From: Deltaproteobacteria bacterium
GTDB lineage: Bacteria > Desulfobacterota > Binatia > HRBIN30 > CADEER01
Length of the DNA: 45,370 nt
Direction of reading: 5' to 3'
NCBI GenBank assembly: GCA_029262455.1
Contig: JAJCZJ010000028.1
Coordinates: 1-45,370 of the forward strand
In this document: positions 1 to 7,785 of the stretch, one piece after another
Layout of the letters: every line of letters starts with the position of its first letter
Position numbering within the stretch: position 1 is the stretch's first letter
Program-made: the position numbers and the translations under genes
Notes under the pieces: generated by a model
The model's input: the letters and a program-made list of their open reading frames with translations, nothing else
What the model was told of the DNA's origin: nothing
Databases searched by the model: none

Positions 1-705
1 CTCCGCAGCCTTGAAGGTGCGCCCCTCAGCGGGTAGAACGTCAGCGGCGCTCCCCACGGGCGCCGGGCTGCCCGCCTCTCGCCGGGGTCCAGCAGCCGGG
101 GGCTCCGACCCGCCTTGCGGTTCCCCACCCCCCGCCCGAGCGCCCGGCGAAGCGGAGGCTTCCTGATGTTCACTGCCCGAGACGAGAGCACGCGCGACTG
201 GGGATGGGTCCTGCCGTACAGTCTCGCCGCCGGCTGCTGGCTGATCCTCATCGCCTTCATCGTCTTCAACGTCTGGATCGAGGCGAAGCTCAGTAAGCCG
301 CTCCCGACCGGCTGCGTCAGTCTCCACGAGGATTGCGCCGGGCACGCGTCCTGCCTCTTTCTCGACACGCGAGGCGTGCTCGAGCGCGGCGAGAGCAGCG
401 GCGCCCCGTTCTGAAGGTGACTGATCGGCGCGTAGAGGAACGACGCCCAGGGAGCCCCCCAGAACGCTCGCGAGAGACGACGGCTCACGAGACCAGTAAT
501 CCTGATTCCACGCGGCGAAAGCCGCGGGATCCCCGAAGGGGAACTCCCCGAATAAGGGGAACGGGTCTTCCCGTTCGCTAAGCGCACGAGGCGGACCGAT
601 CACGTCGAGGACGTTCGGCGGGTTCTTGCACTCTTCGCAGAGCCACCATCGGCCCTCGCTGAAGACGAGTCGGTACGCCTCGACGTGGCATCGGTCGCAC
701 TTCAC
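1..705 (-). CDS. zinc-ribbon protein, 3' end cut by window edge
   Basis: The frame opens at a GTG two bases after the TAG of the upstream gene and stays open for 235 codons to base 1 with no stop, so the gene is truncated by the window. The N-terminus carries two CxxC pairs (CDRC at residues 3-6, CEEC at about 23-26) flanking a Trp-Trp pair, a compact zinc ribbon. The middle is ordinary mixed sequence with a Phe/Pro-rich patch. From about residue 150 it becomes acidic and then Pro/Gly/Ala-rich, a likely disordered tail. Function is unknown; zinc ribbons of this size in phages bind nucleic acid or protein partners. The first 90 or so residues are the best supported, because the tail is low complexity and long open frames are common in GC-rich DNA. 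It is the last gene seen of the leftward early operon. Confidence 0.6.
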   Translation of the reverse strand, partial: MKCDRCHVEAYRLVFSEGRWWLCEECKNPPNVLDVIGPPRALSEREDPFPLFGEFPFGDPAAFAAWNQDYWSREPSSLASVLGGSLGVVPLRADQSPSERGAAALAALEHASRVEKEAGRVPGAILVETDAAGRERLTELRLDPDVEDDEGDEDQPAAGGETVRQDPSPVARALVSGSEHQEASASPGARAGGGEPQGGSEPPAAGPRREAGSPAPVGSAADVLPAEGRTFKAAE

Positions 706-707
706 GG

Positions 708-1808
708 CTAGCCCTTTCGGCCCTTGCGGGCGTCGCTCGGATGCGGCACACGCTGGCGCGTTTCCGTCACGAGCTCGCGATGGTTCGGATCCCAACGAGT
801 CGTAACGCTGACGTCGTCGCCGCGCGCCATGTCGACGCCCGCCTTCATGACGTTCAGCCGCACGTCGTCGGGGAAGATCACGAGATGCACGCCTTCGGGT
901 AGGAGCGGCTCGATCTCCTGGATGTAAGCCTTGACGGGATCCCAGGTCGGCATGTTGGCATCGAAGGTGAGCTGCTCGGGCGGCAAGAACAGACAGACGA
1001 TGTCGCCCCTGCTTAGGTTCAGCTTGCCGATGACCGGATCGACCGGCTGGTCGGCCGGCATGACGACCGCGTCGCCCGTGCGGAGGTTCTGAAGGTCGAG
1101 GCTGTTGATGAGCGCCTTGACGTCGGGCGTCGCCTGGACGCCGTTCAGGTGGACCTGCTTCTCGGCGCACTCGCCGCAGTAGGTCTTCGTGAAGCCAGCT
1201 CGAAGCGGGTTCACGCTCTCCGGCACCTGCGCGTAGATCGCGCCGCCCGGCGGGTGCTTGTGCGGGTTGCGACCGCACGCGACACACGTGTTGTCGGCTC
1301 GGTCCTCGACGAGGCGCCGCGCGTGGAAGTTGGCGCGGTCGATGCGGCTGACGAGATCGCGCCGCATCTCCTCGCGCTCCTGCGACAGCTTCGACCACAT
1401 CGTCGCCCACACCACCTCGCGCTTGTTCAGATCTTCCTTCGCCGCCAGGTGGTCGGCCATCAGGCTGTTGTGCGCGTTCTGAAGCGTGCGGAGCTGATCC
1501 GCTAGCTCCTCGAGCTTTGGGATCCGCGTCGGCATCGCTGACGCGCGGCCTCGTGCTGAAGGGTCACCTTCGACACACGTCTTATTCACCTCGACCCTGC
1601 GCGCGAGCTTCTTCACCTCCGCGTCGATCCGCCCGGCCTTCGTCTCGGCGCGATCGGCCTTGTCCGCGAGCGCTCGCATCGCGAGCGTGTTCTGCCGAAA
1701 GGGACGGCTGCCGCCCCTCCCCTGCGCGAACGCGTAGTGGATCGCGCGCGCCATGCCGGCGATCACGAGCAGAGCCAGAACGACGTATCCCACGGTCACT
1801 GCGTCCAT
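708..1808 (-). CDS. membrane-anchored coiled-coil protein with zinc-binding centre
   Basis: 366 residues. The start is fixed by a strong AAGGAGG-type ribosome site just upstream of the ATG. Residues 5-25 form one hydrophobic helix (VGYVVLALLVIAGMA), then a charged heptad-like region rich in Ala, Glu, Lys and Arg runs to about residue 165 and suggests a coiled coil. A Cys-rich section follows (CVACG near 175, CGEC near 212) that could hold one zinc ion. The C-terminal third is a mixed alpha/beta domain with no motif I can name. The layout, inner-membrane anchor plus long helical stalk plus zinc module, would suit a membrane-attached adaptor, but I do not recognise a family. It lies between small unknown genes and the zinc-ribbon gene at the window edge. 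Confidence 0.7.
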   Translation of the reverse strand: MDAVTVGYVVLALLVIAGMARAIHYAFAQGRGGSRPFRQNTLAMRALADKADRAETKAGRIDAEVKKLARRVEVNKTCVEGDPSARGRASAMPTRIPKLEELADQLRTLQNAHNSLMADHLAAKEDLNKREVVWATMWSKLSQEREEMRRDLVSRIDRANFHARRLVEDRADNTCVACGRNPHKHPPGGAIYAQVPESVNPLRAGFTKTYCGECAEKQVHLNGVQATPDVKALINSLDLQNLRTGDAVVMPADQPVDPVIGKLNLSRGDIVCLFLPPEQLTFDANMPTWDPVKAYIQEIEPLLPEGVHLVIFPDDVRLNVMKAGVDMARGDDVSVTTRWDPNHRELVTETRQRVPHPSDARKGRKG

Positions 1809-1894
1809 CTCTTCCTCCTTCGTTCGTTGCTTCGCGTGTGCTGGTAAGGCTGCGGCGCGGCCCGTCTCTTCGCTATGTCCTCGACGGATCTCAT
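1796..1894 (-). CDS. possible 32-residue basic micro-protein
   Basis: An ATG opens a short frame of 32 codons whose stop lies 13 bases inside the next gene, a spacing also used by surer neighbours. The product would be Arg/Lys-rich at its C-terminus (NERRRKR). The ribosome site is weak and the C-terminal Arg/Lys run is partly dictated by the downstream gene's Shine-Dalgarno sequence. It occupies part of the otherwise gene-free 203-base gap; apart from a 16-codon frame nothing else is visible there. Listed mainly so the gap is described. Confidence 0.2.
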   Translation of the reverse strand: MRSVEDIAKRRAAPQPYQHTRSNERRRKRWTQ

Positions 1895-2011
1895 GGGGCG
1901 TTGCCTGCCGTCGCCTTCAGACGGGCCGCCGCCGCGGGTCGGGTGCGTCAGTCTCCTATTTCATCGTCCTCGCGCCTCCGCAGGGCTGCTGGGTCCTCGA
2001 ACGCATAGTGC

Positions 2012-2218
2012 TCAGTGCAAGGTTGCCAGCCATCGGGCTTGCCCTGCTACAACGGGACCGCGGTCGACGCGCCTCCCTTCTCGCCCGCGCGCGCGGACGC
2101 GTCTCGATGCCGTGTCTCCACGATGCCTTCCAGGTCGCAGAAGGGGGACACGGTACACGCGTTGGGGCATGACCAACCGCAACGCGTGCATCTCAGTCGT
2201 GTGGCCGCGAAGCCTCAC
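2012..2218 (-). CDS. small Arg-rich open frame, doubtful
   Basis: 68 codons starting with a GTG that overlaps the upstream TGA by four bases, the coupling style used across this phage. The product is very rich in Arg, Val and His and has no recognisable motif, so it could be a shadow of the Cys-rich frame on the same strand (2047-2196). Coupling favours it; composition argues against it. I cannot decide between the two frames by eye. Confidence 0.3.
   Translation of the reverse strand: MRLRGHTTEMHALRLVMPQRVYRVPLLRPGRHRGDTASRRVRARGREGRRVDRGPVVAGQARWLATLH
2047..2196 (-). CDS. Cys-rich zinc-finger-like frame without a normal start
   Basis: This frame lies in phase with the gene upstream, directly after its TGA. 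It encodes a compact Cys cluster (CTRCGWSC, then C and C within the next ten residues) followed by a short acidic and polar tail, and ends at a TAG. The Cys spacing looks like a real zinc-binding fold. There is no ATG, GTG or TTG before the cluster; the first possible initiator is a CTG, and the other route would be readthrough of the upstream UGA. The product would be about 49 residues. Protein likeness is good, translation evidence is poor. Confidence 0.35.
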   Translation of the reverse strand: MRCTRCGWSCPNACTVSPFCDLEGIVETRHRDASARAGEKGGASTAVPL

Positions 2219-2517
2219 AGGCCAGCCTTCGCGCGGGCTCGCTTCCCGAGGCTCGCGCCGATGCCCTGGACGTCCTCGACACCGCCGAGTCCCTTCAGGA
2301 ACCCGACGAGGAGATTCGCTGCGACCGGTGCGCCCTCAGCCACTACGTACTTGCCTGCGCGGAGGAGCGCGGCGCCGGCGGCGCTCGCCTTCACCTCGGG
2401 GACGCTGAGTTCGCGGGCGGCGGCTTCGTCGGCGTCTTCGGTGTTCGCGTCCTGGCGCTCGGCAATCTTGCCAAGCTGCGCGAGCTTCTCGGCTGGCCCT
2501 GCTCTCGTCTTACTCAC
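2215..2517 (-). CDS. small Ala/Gly-rich protein of unknown function
   Basis: 100 residues from a GTG that overlaps the end of the lipoprotein gene by eight bases. The N-terminal half is charged and helical; the C-terminal half has an amphipathic or weakly hydrophobic stretch (YVVAEGAPVAANLLVGFLKG) and ends basic. It could be a peripheral membrane or small assembly protein. Following a lipoprotein gene, a lysis role is conceivable but not shown by any motif. Confidence 0.5.
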   Translation of the reverse strand: MSKTRAGPAEKLAQLGKIAERQDANTEDADEAAARELSVPEVKASAAGAALLRAGKYVVAEGAPVAANLLVGFLKGLGGVEDVQGIGASLGKRARAKAGL

Positions 2518-2875
2518 CGTTCGGCTCCTTCACGACGACGAGCCGCGCCGCCGCTTCCCTGCTCGCGGTCGCTGACTTGATCCACGCCGTCGCCGCTGCG
2601 TGCCACGCCTTCGTCGTCGCCTCGTGCTGATCCGCGGGAACGTCTTCGAGGTCGGGGCCCGCGCTGAGCTGAATGAACAGCTTCGCATCCGAGAGGGACT
2701 CGGCGTTCCACTTCATCAGCTCGGCGCTCGAGCGGCTCACTTCGGCCTTGAACGCGTCGACTTCCTCGGTGTCGTACGCCGCGCAGCCGGTCAAGCCGGT
2801 TGCCATCGCACCGATCATGCAGATCAGGAACAGGGCCCAGATCGTCTGAGTGAGTAGATCACGCTTGCGCATCAT
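2510..2875 (-). CDS. small lipoprotein (possible spanin-like)
   Basis: 121 residues with a textbook lipoprotein signal: basic N-terminus (MMRKR), hydrophobic core, then the lipobox LTGC at about residues 28-31, followed by Ala-Ala-Tyr-Asp. An Asp at +4 rather than +2 would not block sorting to the outer membrane. The mature part of about 90 residues is helical, rich in Ala, Glu and Ser. Small helical lipoproteins in phage genomes are often Rz1-type or unimolecular spanins, but no second spanin partner is recognisable next to it, and it sits in the early rather than the late operon. It could equally be a superinfection-exclusion lipoprotein. The signal and lipobox are clear; the role is inference. 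Confidence 0.65.
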   Translation of the reverse strand: MMRKRDLLTQTIWALFLICMIGAMATGLTGCAAYDTEEVDAFKAEVSRSSAELMKWNAESLSDAKLFIQLSAGPDLEDVPADQHEATTKAWHAAATAWIKSATASREAAARLVVVKEPNGE

Positions 2876-2895
2876 GCCGCCTTTCTGCTCTGAAG

Positions 2896-5151
2896 CTAAG
2901 CATACACCGTGCCGTAGGGGGCGCCTGCCGCCTCCCAGGCATCATAGTCGTCGATCACCTCCACGACGGGATCGGGCGCCTCGTCCGGTGGCACCAATCC
3001 GTGCCGACTGAGGTAAGACGCTGTCGGGCGAAGCGATATCGCCACAGAAAGCACGTTCAGCCGCTCCTGCGGGCTGGCATTGATGTAGACCGTGAGCCCC
3101 TCGCCGTGCTCGTCGGTCACGAGGACGGGGACCTCGCGCGCCTCGCCTTCCAGCTCGACCGCCTGGGTCGCGTCCGCCTCGCTCTGGTCTCGGCAGCCAG
3201 GGCCCACGAACTCCAGCTCCCCGCTCGGAGTCACCTTCGCCTTCTTCCACCAGCCGACGCCGGTGACCGGGTGCGACTTGCCGAACGGGTTGATCAGCCG
3301 CTTTAGCTCCTGCACGAGCACGGCTTCGCGGTTGTGCTCGTCGACTATCTGCTCGCCCTTCGCCGCGGTCTGCACGGTCGAGAGCAGGACGACGCGGTCG
3401 TCGTCGACGAAGATCCGAATGGCGCCGCCCTTCTTCCGGCGGATTCTCTTGGAGACGCGCTCCCACTCCGTCTTGAAGCCCTCGTCCGTCGTCTTGAATT
3501 CGCTCACGTACGTCGCGTCCGCTTCCTCCCAGCCCTCGATGCCACCGAGGTACCAGGACGCGCGGAGCATGCCGGCGCAGTAAGGGCAGTCCCACTTCCG
3601 GCACGGCATCGGCTTGCGCACGAAGCGCGCGCGCTGCCGCGTCGACTGAAAGACGCCTTGGTACGGGGTCGGGCATTCCTGCGCCTGCGACGCGAAGAAC
3701 TCGCTTCGGATCTCGGCAATCTGCTCGTAAGTGATGCGCGAGCTCGCGGCGTTTCGGTGCGCGCGTTCGAGTTCGAGGTAGGCCGGATCGTCGGCCGGCT
3801 TGCATGGCGCCGGGGGCCGACTGGTCCGCGAATCCCTTAAGTCTCTCTCTGATGATGTTCCTAACGGGATCGCCGGACATCCATGGCGCGAAGAAGCCTC
3901 GTCGAGCGGCTCAATCTGGACCTCCCGGATCTCGATCGGCCGCGATCGCGCGGCGCGCTCTGGGATTGTGCGCGGCTTCGCCTGTCCGGCCGCGAAGCAT
4001 TCGCCGATCACCTGGGCGGCTTCCGCACGGGGGAGCCCGGACCTCTCGGCTGCCTCAGTCAGCTCGGCGAGCGCGTGCGCCGGGTCGAGGATCATGACGC
4101 CGTTGGAGTCCGGGTAGCAGAGCCCGCCGATGGAGAACGCGACCTTCTCGGCGGTCTGGTGACGCGTCCCCTCGCCAGCCTCGGACAGCTCGGCCGCGGC
4201 ACGCTCGAGCGCGGCGACCGCGTACGGGTGAGCGCCTGACTCGTGCAGCAGCGCGCCATGGCCGAGCGGGTGGATCCCGCCGAGCTGCTCATCGATCACC
4301 TTGGCCCGCCGGCGGCGAGCGTCGGCGACCAGATCGACTTCGAGCGCGGCGAGCGACTCGCGGAGCGTCCAGCCGTGCCAGTCGAGCACGTCCCGAGGGA
4401 GCGTTAGCGTCGGCGCTCCGCTCAGGCGGAAGAGTCGATCGACCCCGAGCGGATCCGGGGCGCCGACGAACACTGGCGTTCCGGTGTAGTGGGCTTGGAT
4501 CGATCCGCCCAGGCGGTCATCGATCTTCAGCCCCTCGGGGAGCGCCTCGGTGATCCGCTTCATGTACTCCCGAGCGCTCGCGTCGAACGCCGGTCGATCG
4601 AGCCAGTACCACAGGTGAAGGCGGAGCTGATCCCAGGGCTTCACGCCCGCGGACGCCGACCACTGAGCGACGCAGCCGACGCCGGCGAACTCGGGCGCGA
4701 CCGCGGCGAGCTGCTCCCGGACCCACTCGACCGCAGCGCGACGTGAATCCGCAGAGCGCGCGAGGTCCTCGGGCGAGATGTGATCAGGGGTCGGCCAGCC
4801 GTCCAGGTCGAGCATGAGCCAGCGCCGCCCCGGTCGGGTGGGCTGGATCGTCGCCGCGTTACCCGGCCGATCGTGGAGCAGCCGCTGCAGCCTCGCGTCG
4901 GGCCCGCACTCGCGCAGCTCCTCGCGAGCGTGATCGGTCAGCTCGCCGCGGACGACGAACGCGTGGCGATCGCCCGCGAGCTGCTCGAGCGTCGCGGCCA
5001 GGTCGTCGAGCGATTCGAGCGGACGCGAGAAGCCGACGCGGAAGTTCTTGGCGCTTCCGTAGCCTTCGGTGGCCCAGCCCCGCGGCTCGCGCGTGTGGCG
5101 CTTCGTCGCGAGGACTCGGCCGGCGCTTCTGAGAATGGTCAGACGTTCCAC
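2896..5151 (-). CDS. AEP-type primase/primase-polymerase with C-terminal zinc motif
   Basis: 751 residues, GTG start overlapping the ERCC4 gene by 13 bases. The N-terminal 250 residues look like an archaeo-eukaryotic primase domain: hydrophobic strand then DLDG at about 113-116 (metal-binding DxD), SASAG near 165, and RLHLW near 178 (the sxH-type nucleotide-binding strand). A helical middle follows. Around residues 516-525 is CRKWDCPYC, the Cys cluster seen in several phage and plasmid replication proteins, followed by an alpha/beta domain with an IRIFVDDDRVV strand. It would prime, and possibly extend, DNA synthesis in the cytoplasm. It is the largest early gene and no other replicase is seen. 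The primase call rests on the motif pattern; the C-terminal half is unassigned. Confidence 0.65.
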   Translation of the reverse strand: MERLTILRSAGRVLATKRHTREPRGWATEGYGSAKNFRVGFSRPLESLDDLAATLEQLAGDRHAFVVRGELTDHAREELRECGPDARLQRLLHDRPGNAATIQPTRPGRRWLMLDLDGWPTPDHISPEDLARSADSRRAAVEWVREQLAAVAPEFAGVGCVAQWSASAGVKPWDQLRLHLWYWLDRPAFDASAREYMKRITEALPEGLKIDDRLGGSIQAHYTGTPVFVGAPDPLGVDRLFRLSGAPTLTLPRDVLDWHGWTLRESLAALEVDLVADARRRRAKVIDEQLGGIHPLGHGALLHESGAHPYAVAALERAAAELSEAGEGTRHQTAEKVAFSIGGLCYPDSNGVMILDPAHALAELTEAAERSGLPRAEAAQVIGECFAAGQAKPRTIPERAARSRPIEIREVQIEPLDEASSRHGCPAIPLGTSSERDLRDSRTSRPPAPCKPADDPAYLELERAHRNAASSRITYEQIAEIRSEFFASQAQECPTPYQGVFQSTRQRARFVRKPMPCRKWDCPYCAGMLRASWYLGGIEGWEEADATYVSEFKTTDEGFKTEWERVSKRIRRKKGGAIRIFVDDDRVVLLSTVQTAAKGEQIVDEHNREAVLVQELKRLINPFGKSHPVTGVGWWKKAKVTPSGELEFVGPGCRDQSEADATQAVELEGEAREVPVLVTDEHGEGLTVYINASPQERLNVLSVAISLRPTASYLSRHGLVPPDEAPDPVVEVIDDYDAWEAAGAPYGTVYA

Positions 5152-5804
5152 GTGATGCTCCTCGGGGTTCCCGGCTTCCGTCCTTCGTGGTCGAGACCTT
5201 CGATCTCAACATGTCCCTTCGCGCGCCTGCACTCGGTCCCCGTCTTCGGGTCGACCGCTCCGCACTCCGGCGCGTTCAGCTCCGGGCGCATGCTCGCCGG
5301 CCGCATTCGAGCGCGCTGCTCAGACGAGCAGAGCAGGCCGAACGTGAGCGCCTCGGCGTGCGCGAGCCCGCCGGCGAACCAGACGGGCACGCGGAACATG
5401 ACGCTCCACGTCGTCAGCGTCCCGATGACCTGCTCGGCGGTGACGCGCCTCCCGACGCCTGCCGTCGCCACGCCGCGCGCGGTCATGGCGATGTCGCTCG
5501 CCTCGCCGAGCCCGATCACCTGGCGCAGCGAGCCCTCGACGACGATCGCCGCGTACCCGCCCCGGTTGATGATCACCTCCATCCGCCGAAGCTCGGCGAT
5601 GAAGTTCTTGCGGCCGGCGCCGACGGTGTGGAACAGCTCGCTCGCCTTCTTGCGCTCGATCGCGACGAAGTCTTCGAGCCCAAGCAGCGAGTAGTCGCCG
5701 GTGAGCAGGCGATGCCGGAGCTTATGAATCACCTGCTTGCTTCCGTCGTGCGAGGGGAAACCGAAGGGGGTTTTTTCTCGGTCGTCGATCAGGATGGTTC
5801 GCAC
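5139..5804 (-). CDS. ERCC4-type (XPF/MUS81-like) endonuclease
   Basis: 221 residues from a GTG. The nuclease signature is complete: DDREKTP at about residues 7-13, GDYSL at 36-40 and IERK at about 49-52 (the ERKxxxD-like metal site, here followed by KASEL). A central helical region follows, and the C-terminus holds two Cys pairs' worth of residues (ECGAV, TECRR) with a His-rich stretch that may bind zinc. ERCC4 nucleases cut branched DNA such as flaps or recombination intermediates. With the primase downstream and the Sak4-like ATPase, ssDNA-binding protein and PD-(D/E)XK nuclease upstream, a role in resolving replication or recombination branches is likely. Length is typical for phage members. 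Confidence 0.8.
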   Translation of the reverse strand: MRTILIDDREKTPFGFPSHDGSKQVIHKLRHRLLTGDYSLLGLEDFVAIERKKASELFHTVGAGRKNFIAELRRMEVIINRGGYAAIVVEGSLRQVIGLGEASDIAMTARGVATAGVGRRVTAEQVIGTLTTWSVMFRVPVWFAGGLAHAEALTFGLLCSSEQRARMRPASMRPELNAPECGAVDPKTGTECRRAKGHVEIEGLDHEGRKPGTPRSITWNV

Positions 5805-5805
5805 G

Positions 5806-6387
5806 CTACGCCCCCGCGTGCGCGAGCACGAGCGCCGACCAATCCCAGAAGTACTGACCCTGCTCGTTGCGGCAGCGTTCGATCGCCATCACCTCGACCG
5901 CGTTCGCGCCGTGGCGCTTGGCGATGGACGTGAACCCTCCGAGCTGCCAGTCGTGCTTCCGCAGCTTCAGCTTGGGCCGGCCGTGGTCGTCGCGCTTGGC
6001 CTCGCCAACCAGCTCGCCCGCGTCGTTCATGTGGCAGAACTTCGGGCCGTTCGCGCTGACGACCTGGATGTGCTCCAGCTCGTGATCGACCAGAGCCTCC
6101 TGCTGCTCGGGGTCGAGGAACTCCCAGCTCTCCGAGTCGATCGTGATGAGCGCGTCCCCGTTGCCCAACGCGCGCTGCTTCAAGGGGACGATCTTGACGG
6201 TCGCCGCCGCGGGGTACCCGCCGTGCTTAAGCGCGTGACCCTTGGACTCGCCTTCCTTGTCTACCTTCGACACCATGAGCAAGTCGACGCGCACGTCGCA
6301 CGCGAGCAGTTCGCGGTGATACTGCTCGAGCGCGTGGAGCACGAGGCGCTCGACGCCCTCGTCCGCCTTCTCGTAATACAGGCCCAT
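5806..6387 (-). CDS. putative phage metallopeptidase
   Basis: 193 residues, with the ATG overlapping the upstream TGA by one base. The key motif is HELEH at about residues 102-106, in the context ALVDHELEHI, matching the HExxH zinc-protease signature. A further conserved-looking region (VSKVDKEGESKGHALKHGGYPAAATVKI in part) precedes it. This matches the putative phage metallopeptidase family (YP_-type small HExxH proteins) found near replication genes. Substrate unknown; suggestions for the family include processing of host proteins, and its Cys/His content also allows a purely DNA- or protein-binding role. It has no signal peptide, so it should act in the cytoplasm, not as a lysin. Confidence 0.65.
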   Translation of the reverse strand: MGLYYEKADEGVERLVLHALEQYHRELLACDVRVDLLMVSKVDKEGESKGHALKHGGYPAAATVKIVPLKQRALGNGDALITIDSESWEFLDPEQQEALVDHELEHIQVVSANGPKFCHMNDAGELVGEAKRDDHGRPKLKLRKHDWQLGGFTSIAKRHGANAVEVMAIERCRNEQGQYFWDWSALVLAHAGA

Positions 6388-6608
6388 CAGCTCTTCTCCT
6401 TCGCGAGCTTCAGAAGTTCGGCGAGCTCGCTGCGTTCTGGTTCGTCGAAGTCGTTCGGTGAGACGTCGCGGAAGAACGAGAGGACCGACGCGGCGAGGCG
6501 CTCGCGGCTCTTCCGGAGATGTGTGATCCGGCCGATCTGAGCGCGGACCCGGCTGCGTAGCAGGTGGAGCGTCGCGCGCCTGGCTCCCTTTCGCCCGTGC
6601 CCATTCAT
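6387..6608 (-). CDS. small basic helical protein
   Basis: 73 residues, strongly basic in the first half (many Arg/Lys) and acidic in the second (DEPERSELAELLKLAKEKS). No family recognised. Its ATG overlaps by four bases (ATGA) the stop of the alternate reading frame of the C5 methyltransferase gene, whereas the stop of the main frame lies three bases upstream of the ATG. Since ATGA/GTGA overlaps are the rule here, this spacing is indirect evidence that the alternate frame is translated. It could be a small nucleic-acid-binding protein. Confidence 0.55.
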   Translation of the reverse strand: MNGHGRKGARRATLHLLRSRVRAQIGRITHLRKSRERLAASVLSFFRDVSPNDFDEPERSELAELLKLAKEKS

Positions 6609-7290
6609 CGCTCAGTCAGCTCCGCCGAGAAGCAAGCGTGCTGCCGCTGCCACTCTCGGAACCTGTCCGTTCCCAAGGGCTCTAAGGCTGTCCACCCGAT
6701 CGGCCACCCCATAAGCCACTCGACCCACCTCGGGTTCAGTCGGCCACGGCGGGAGCGAGACCCGCGCTTGATACCTTCGGCTTGAAGGACGAAGTCCGAC
6801 AGGCTCGTCCCCGAGTGAGCCTCCGAGCTGGGGAGCGAGCGGCTCCCCGCGCTCCGGCTGTCGCCCACCGTCGGCGTCGGGAACTTGCCCTGCGCGGCTA
6901 GTGAGATCTTGCCCCCGCGCGTCGCGCACGGCGTCGGGATCTGAGCCATCCGCGCGAGCGACGGCCGGCCGCGGCTCGCCTTGTTGTTTCCCGTGCCGTT
7001 GCCGCTGCTGCCGTAGCTCGTCGCGGCCGGCGTCGGAAACGGGTGCTTGTAGGGGCTCGGCTGCTCGATCCGCTCCGATAGCTGGCGGCGTCGCTGCCCC
7101 GGCTTGCTCGACCCCTTGTGATCCGTCGCGCACGGAGTCGGGAATGACTCCGCCTCGTGCGCTTGCCGAAGCAGCTCGTTGCCGTCGTGACCGCGCCGGT
7201 TGTTTGAGCCGACTCTCGAGGATCGCTTCGCGGGGTCGACCGTGTAACCGCTCGTCGCGAATCCTGCCTGGGGCGTGGCCCAAGATCCAG
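6605..7290 (-). other. alternate +1 reading frame encoding a second methyltransferase-type C-terminus
   Basis: In the +1 frame relative to the C5 methyltransferase, the 3' half encodes repeated PTP-type segments (SWATPQ, FPTPCATD, FPTPAATSYGSS, IPTPCATRGG, FPTPTVGDSRS), the block GRPSLARMA, and a terminal NPRWVEWLMGWPIGWT followed by ALEPLGTDRF. From memory these are hallmarks of a common phage cytosine methyltransferase C-terminal type. The same bases in the main frame give the classical RVDSLRALGNGQVP motif. Upstream of about 7290 the +1 frame loses protein character (Ser/Arg-rich), as expected if ribosomes enter it after motif VIII. Its TGA overlaps the next gene's ATG by four bases. A +1 shift, or an internal start, would be needed; no shift site is pinned. 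Confidence 0.55.
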
Positions 7291-7784
7291 AGGCGGTCGC
7301 GACCGTGGGGCGCTCCACACTCCGCCGCGCTGATACACTCCCATTCCGCATCGAACCCGAGCGCGGCCAGGTCGGCGAGGACGTTGCCGAAGTAGCCCCG
7401 GGCGGAGGGAGACAGGAGACCGGGGACGTTTTCGAGGAAGACGAACGCCGGCTCGACTTCCGAGATGATCCGCGCCGTGTGCGGCCAGAGGTTGCGCGGG
7501 TCGTCGGCGCCTCGCCGTGCCCCGGCAGACGAGAATGGCTGACAAGGAAATCCCGAAGACAGGACTCGTATGCGGTGTCGAAAAGGCCGGCCGTCGAACG
7601 TTCGCGCGTCGCTCCAGATGGGGGCGTCGTCGAGGTAGCCCTCTCGGATCCGGGCGCGGAGGACTCGCTGGCAGTGCGCGTCCGCCTCGACGTAGCAGAG
7701 CGTTTGCCACCCGAGGAGCCAGCGGGTGGCGAGGAGCCCGCCGCCGGCTCCGCTGAAGAGGCTGAGTTCGGTAGGTAGACCCAA
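6612..7784 (-). CDS. C5-cytosine DNA methyltransferase
   Basis: 390 residues; transfers methyl from S-adenosylmethionine to cytosine C5. Motif I is FSGAGGG at residues 10-16 (SAM binding), motif IV is SGFPCQPFS near 78-86 with catalytic Cys, motif VI is ENVPGL near 118, and motif VIII is the RDRLWILGHA segment near 163. The C-terminus has the usual RVDSLRALGNGQVP block (motif X). The target-recognition stretch between is Arg/Gly/Ala-rich and less protein-like. The start is a TTG two bases after the upstream stop; no ATG precedes motif I. The 3' half is overlapped by a +1 frame that also has family-typical motifs (separate entry), so the natural product may be this frame, the shifted one, or both. 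Likely role: protection from host restriction. Confidence 0.8.
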   Translation of the reverse strand: MGLPTELSLFSGAGGGLLATRWLLGWQTLCYVEADAHCQRVLRARIREGYLDDAPIWSDARTFDGRPFRHRIRVLSSGFPCQPFSSAGARRGADDPRNLWPHTARIISEVEPAFVFLENVPGLLSPSARGYFGNVLADLAALGFDAEWECISAAECGAPHGRDRLWILGHAPGRIRDERLHGRPREAILESRLKQPARSRRQRAASASARGGVIPDSVRDGSQGVEQAGAATPPAIGADRAAEPLQAPVSDAGRDELRQQRQRHGKQQGEPRPAVARADGSDPDAVRDARGQDLTSRAGQVPDADGGRQPERGEPLAPQLGGSLGDEPVGLRPSSRRYQARVSLPPWPTEPEVGRVAYGVADRVDSLRALGNGQVPRVAAAARLLLGGAD

Positions 7785-7785
7785 G

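Noticed and set aside
166-414. Rightward 82-codon frame with GGAGG site and a membrane helix
   Set aside because: It is antisense to the 235-codon frame that starts with a clean zinc ribbon; no rightward neighbour or promoter supports it. It stays possible, because the opposing frame is low complexity here.
6898-7710. Third-frame 270-codon leftward frame in the C5 methyltransferase gene
   Set aside because: Arg/Ser/Ala-rich and free of family motifs, unlike the other two frames in this locus.
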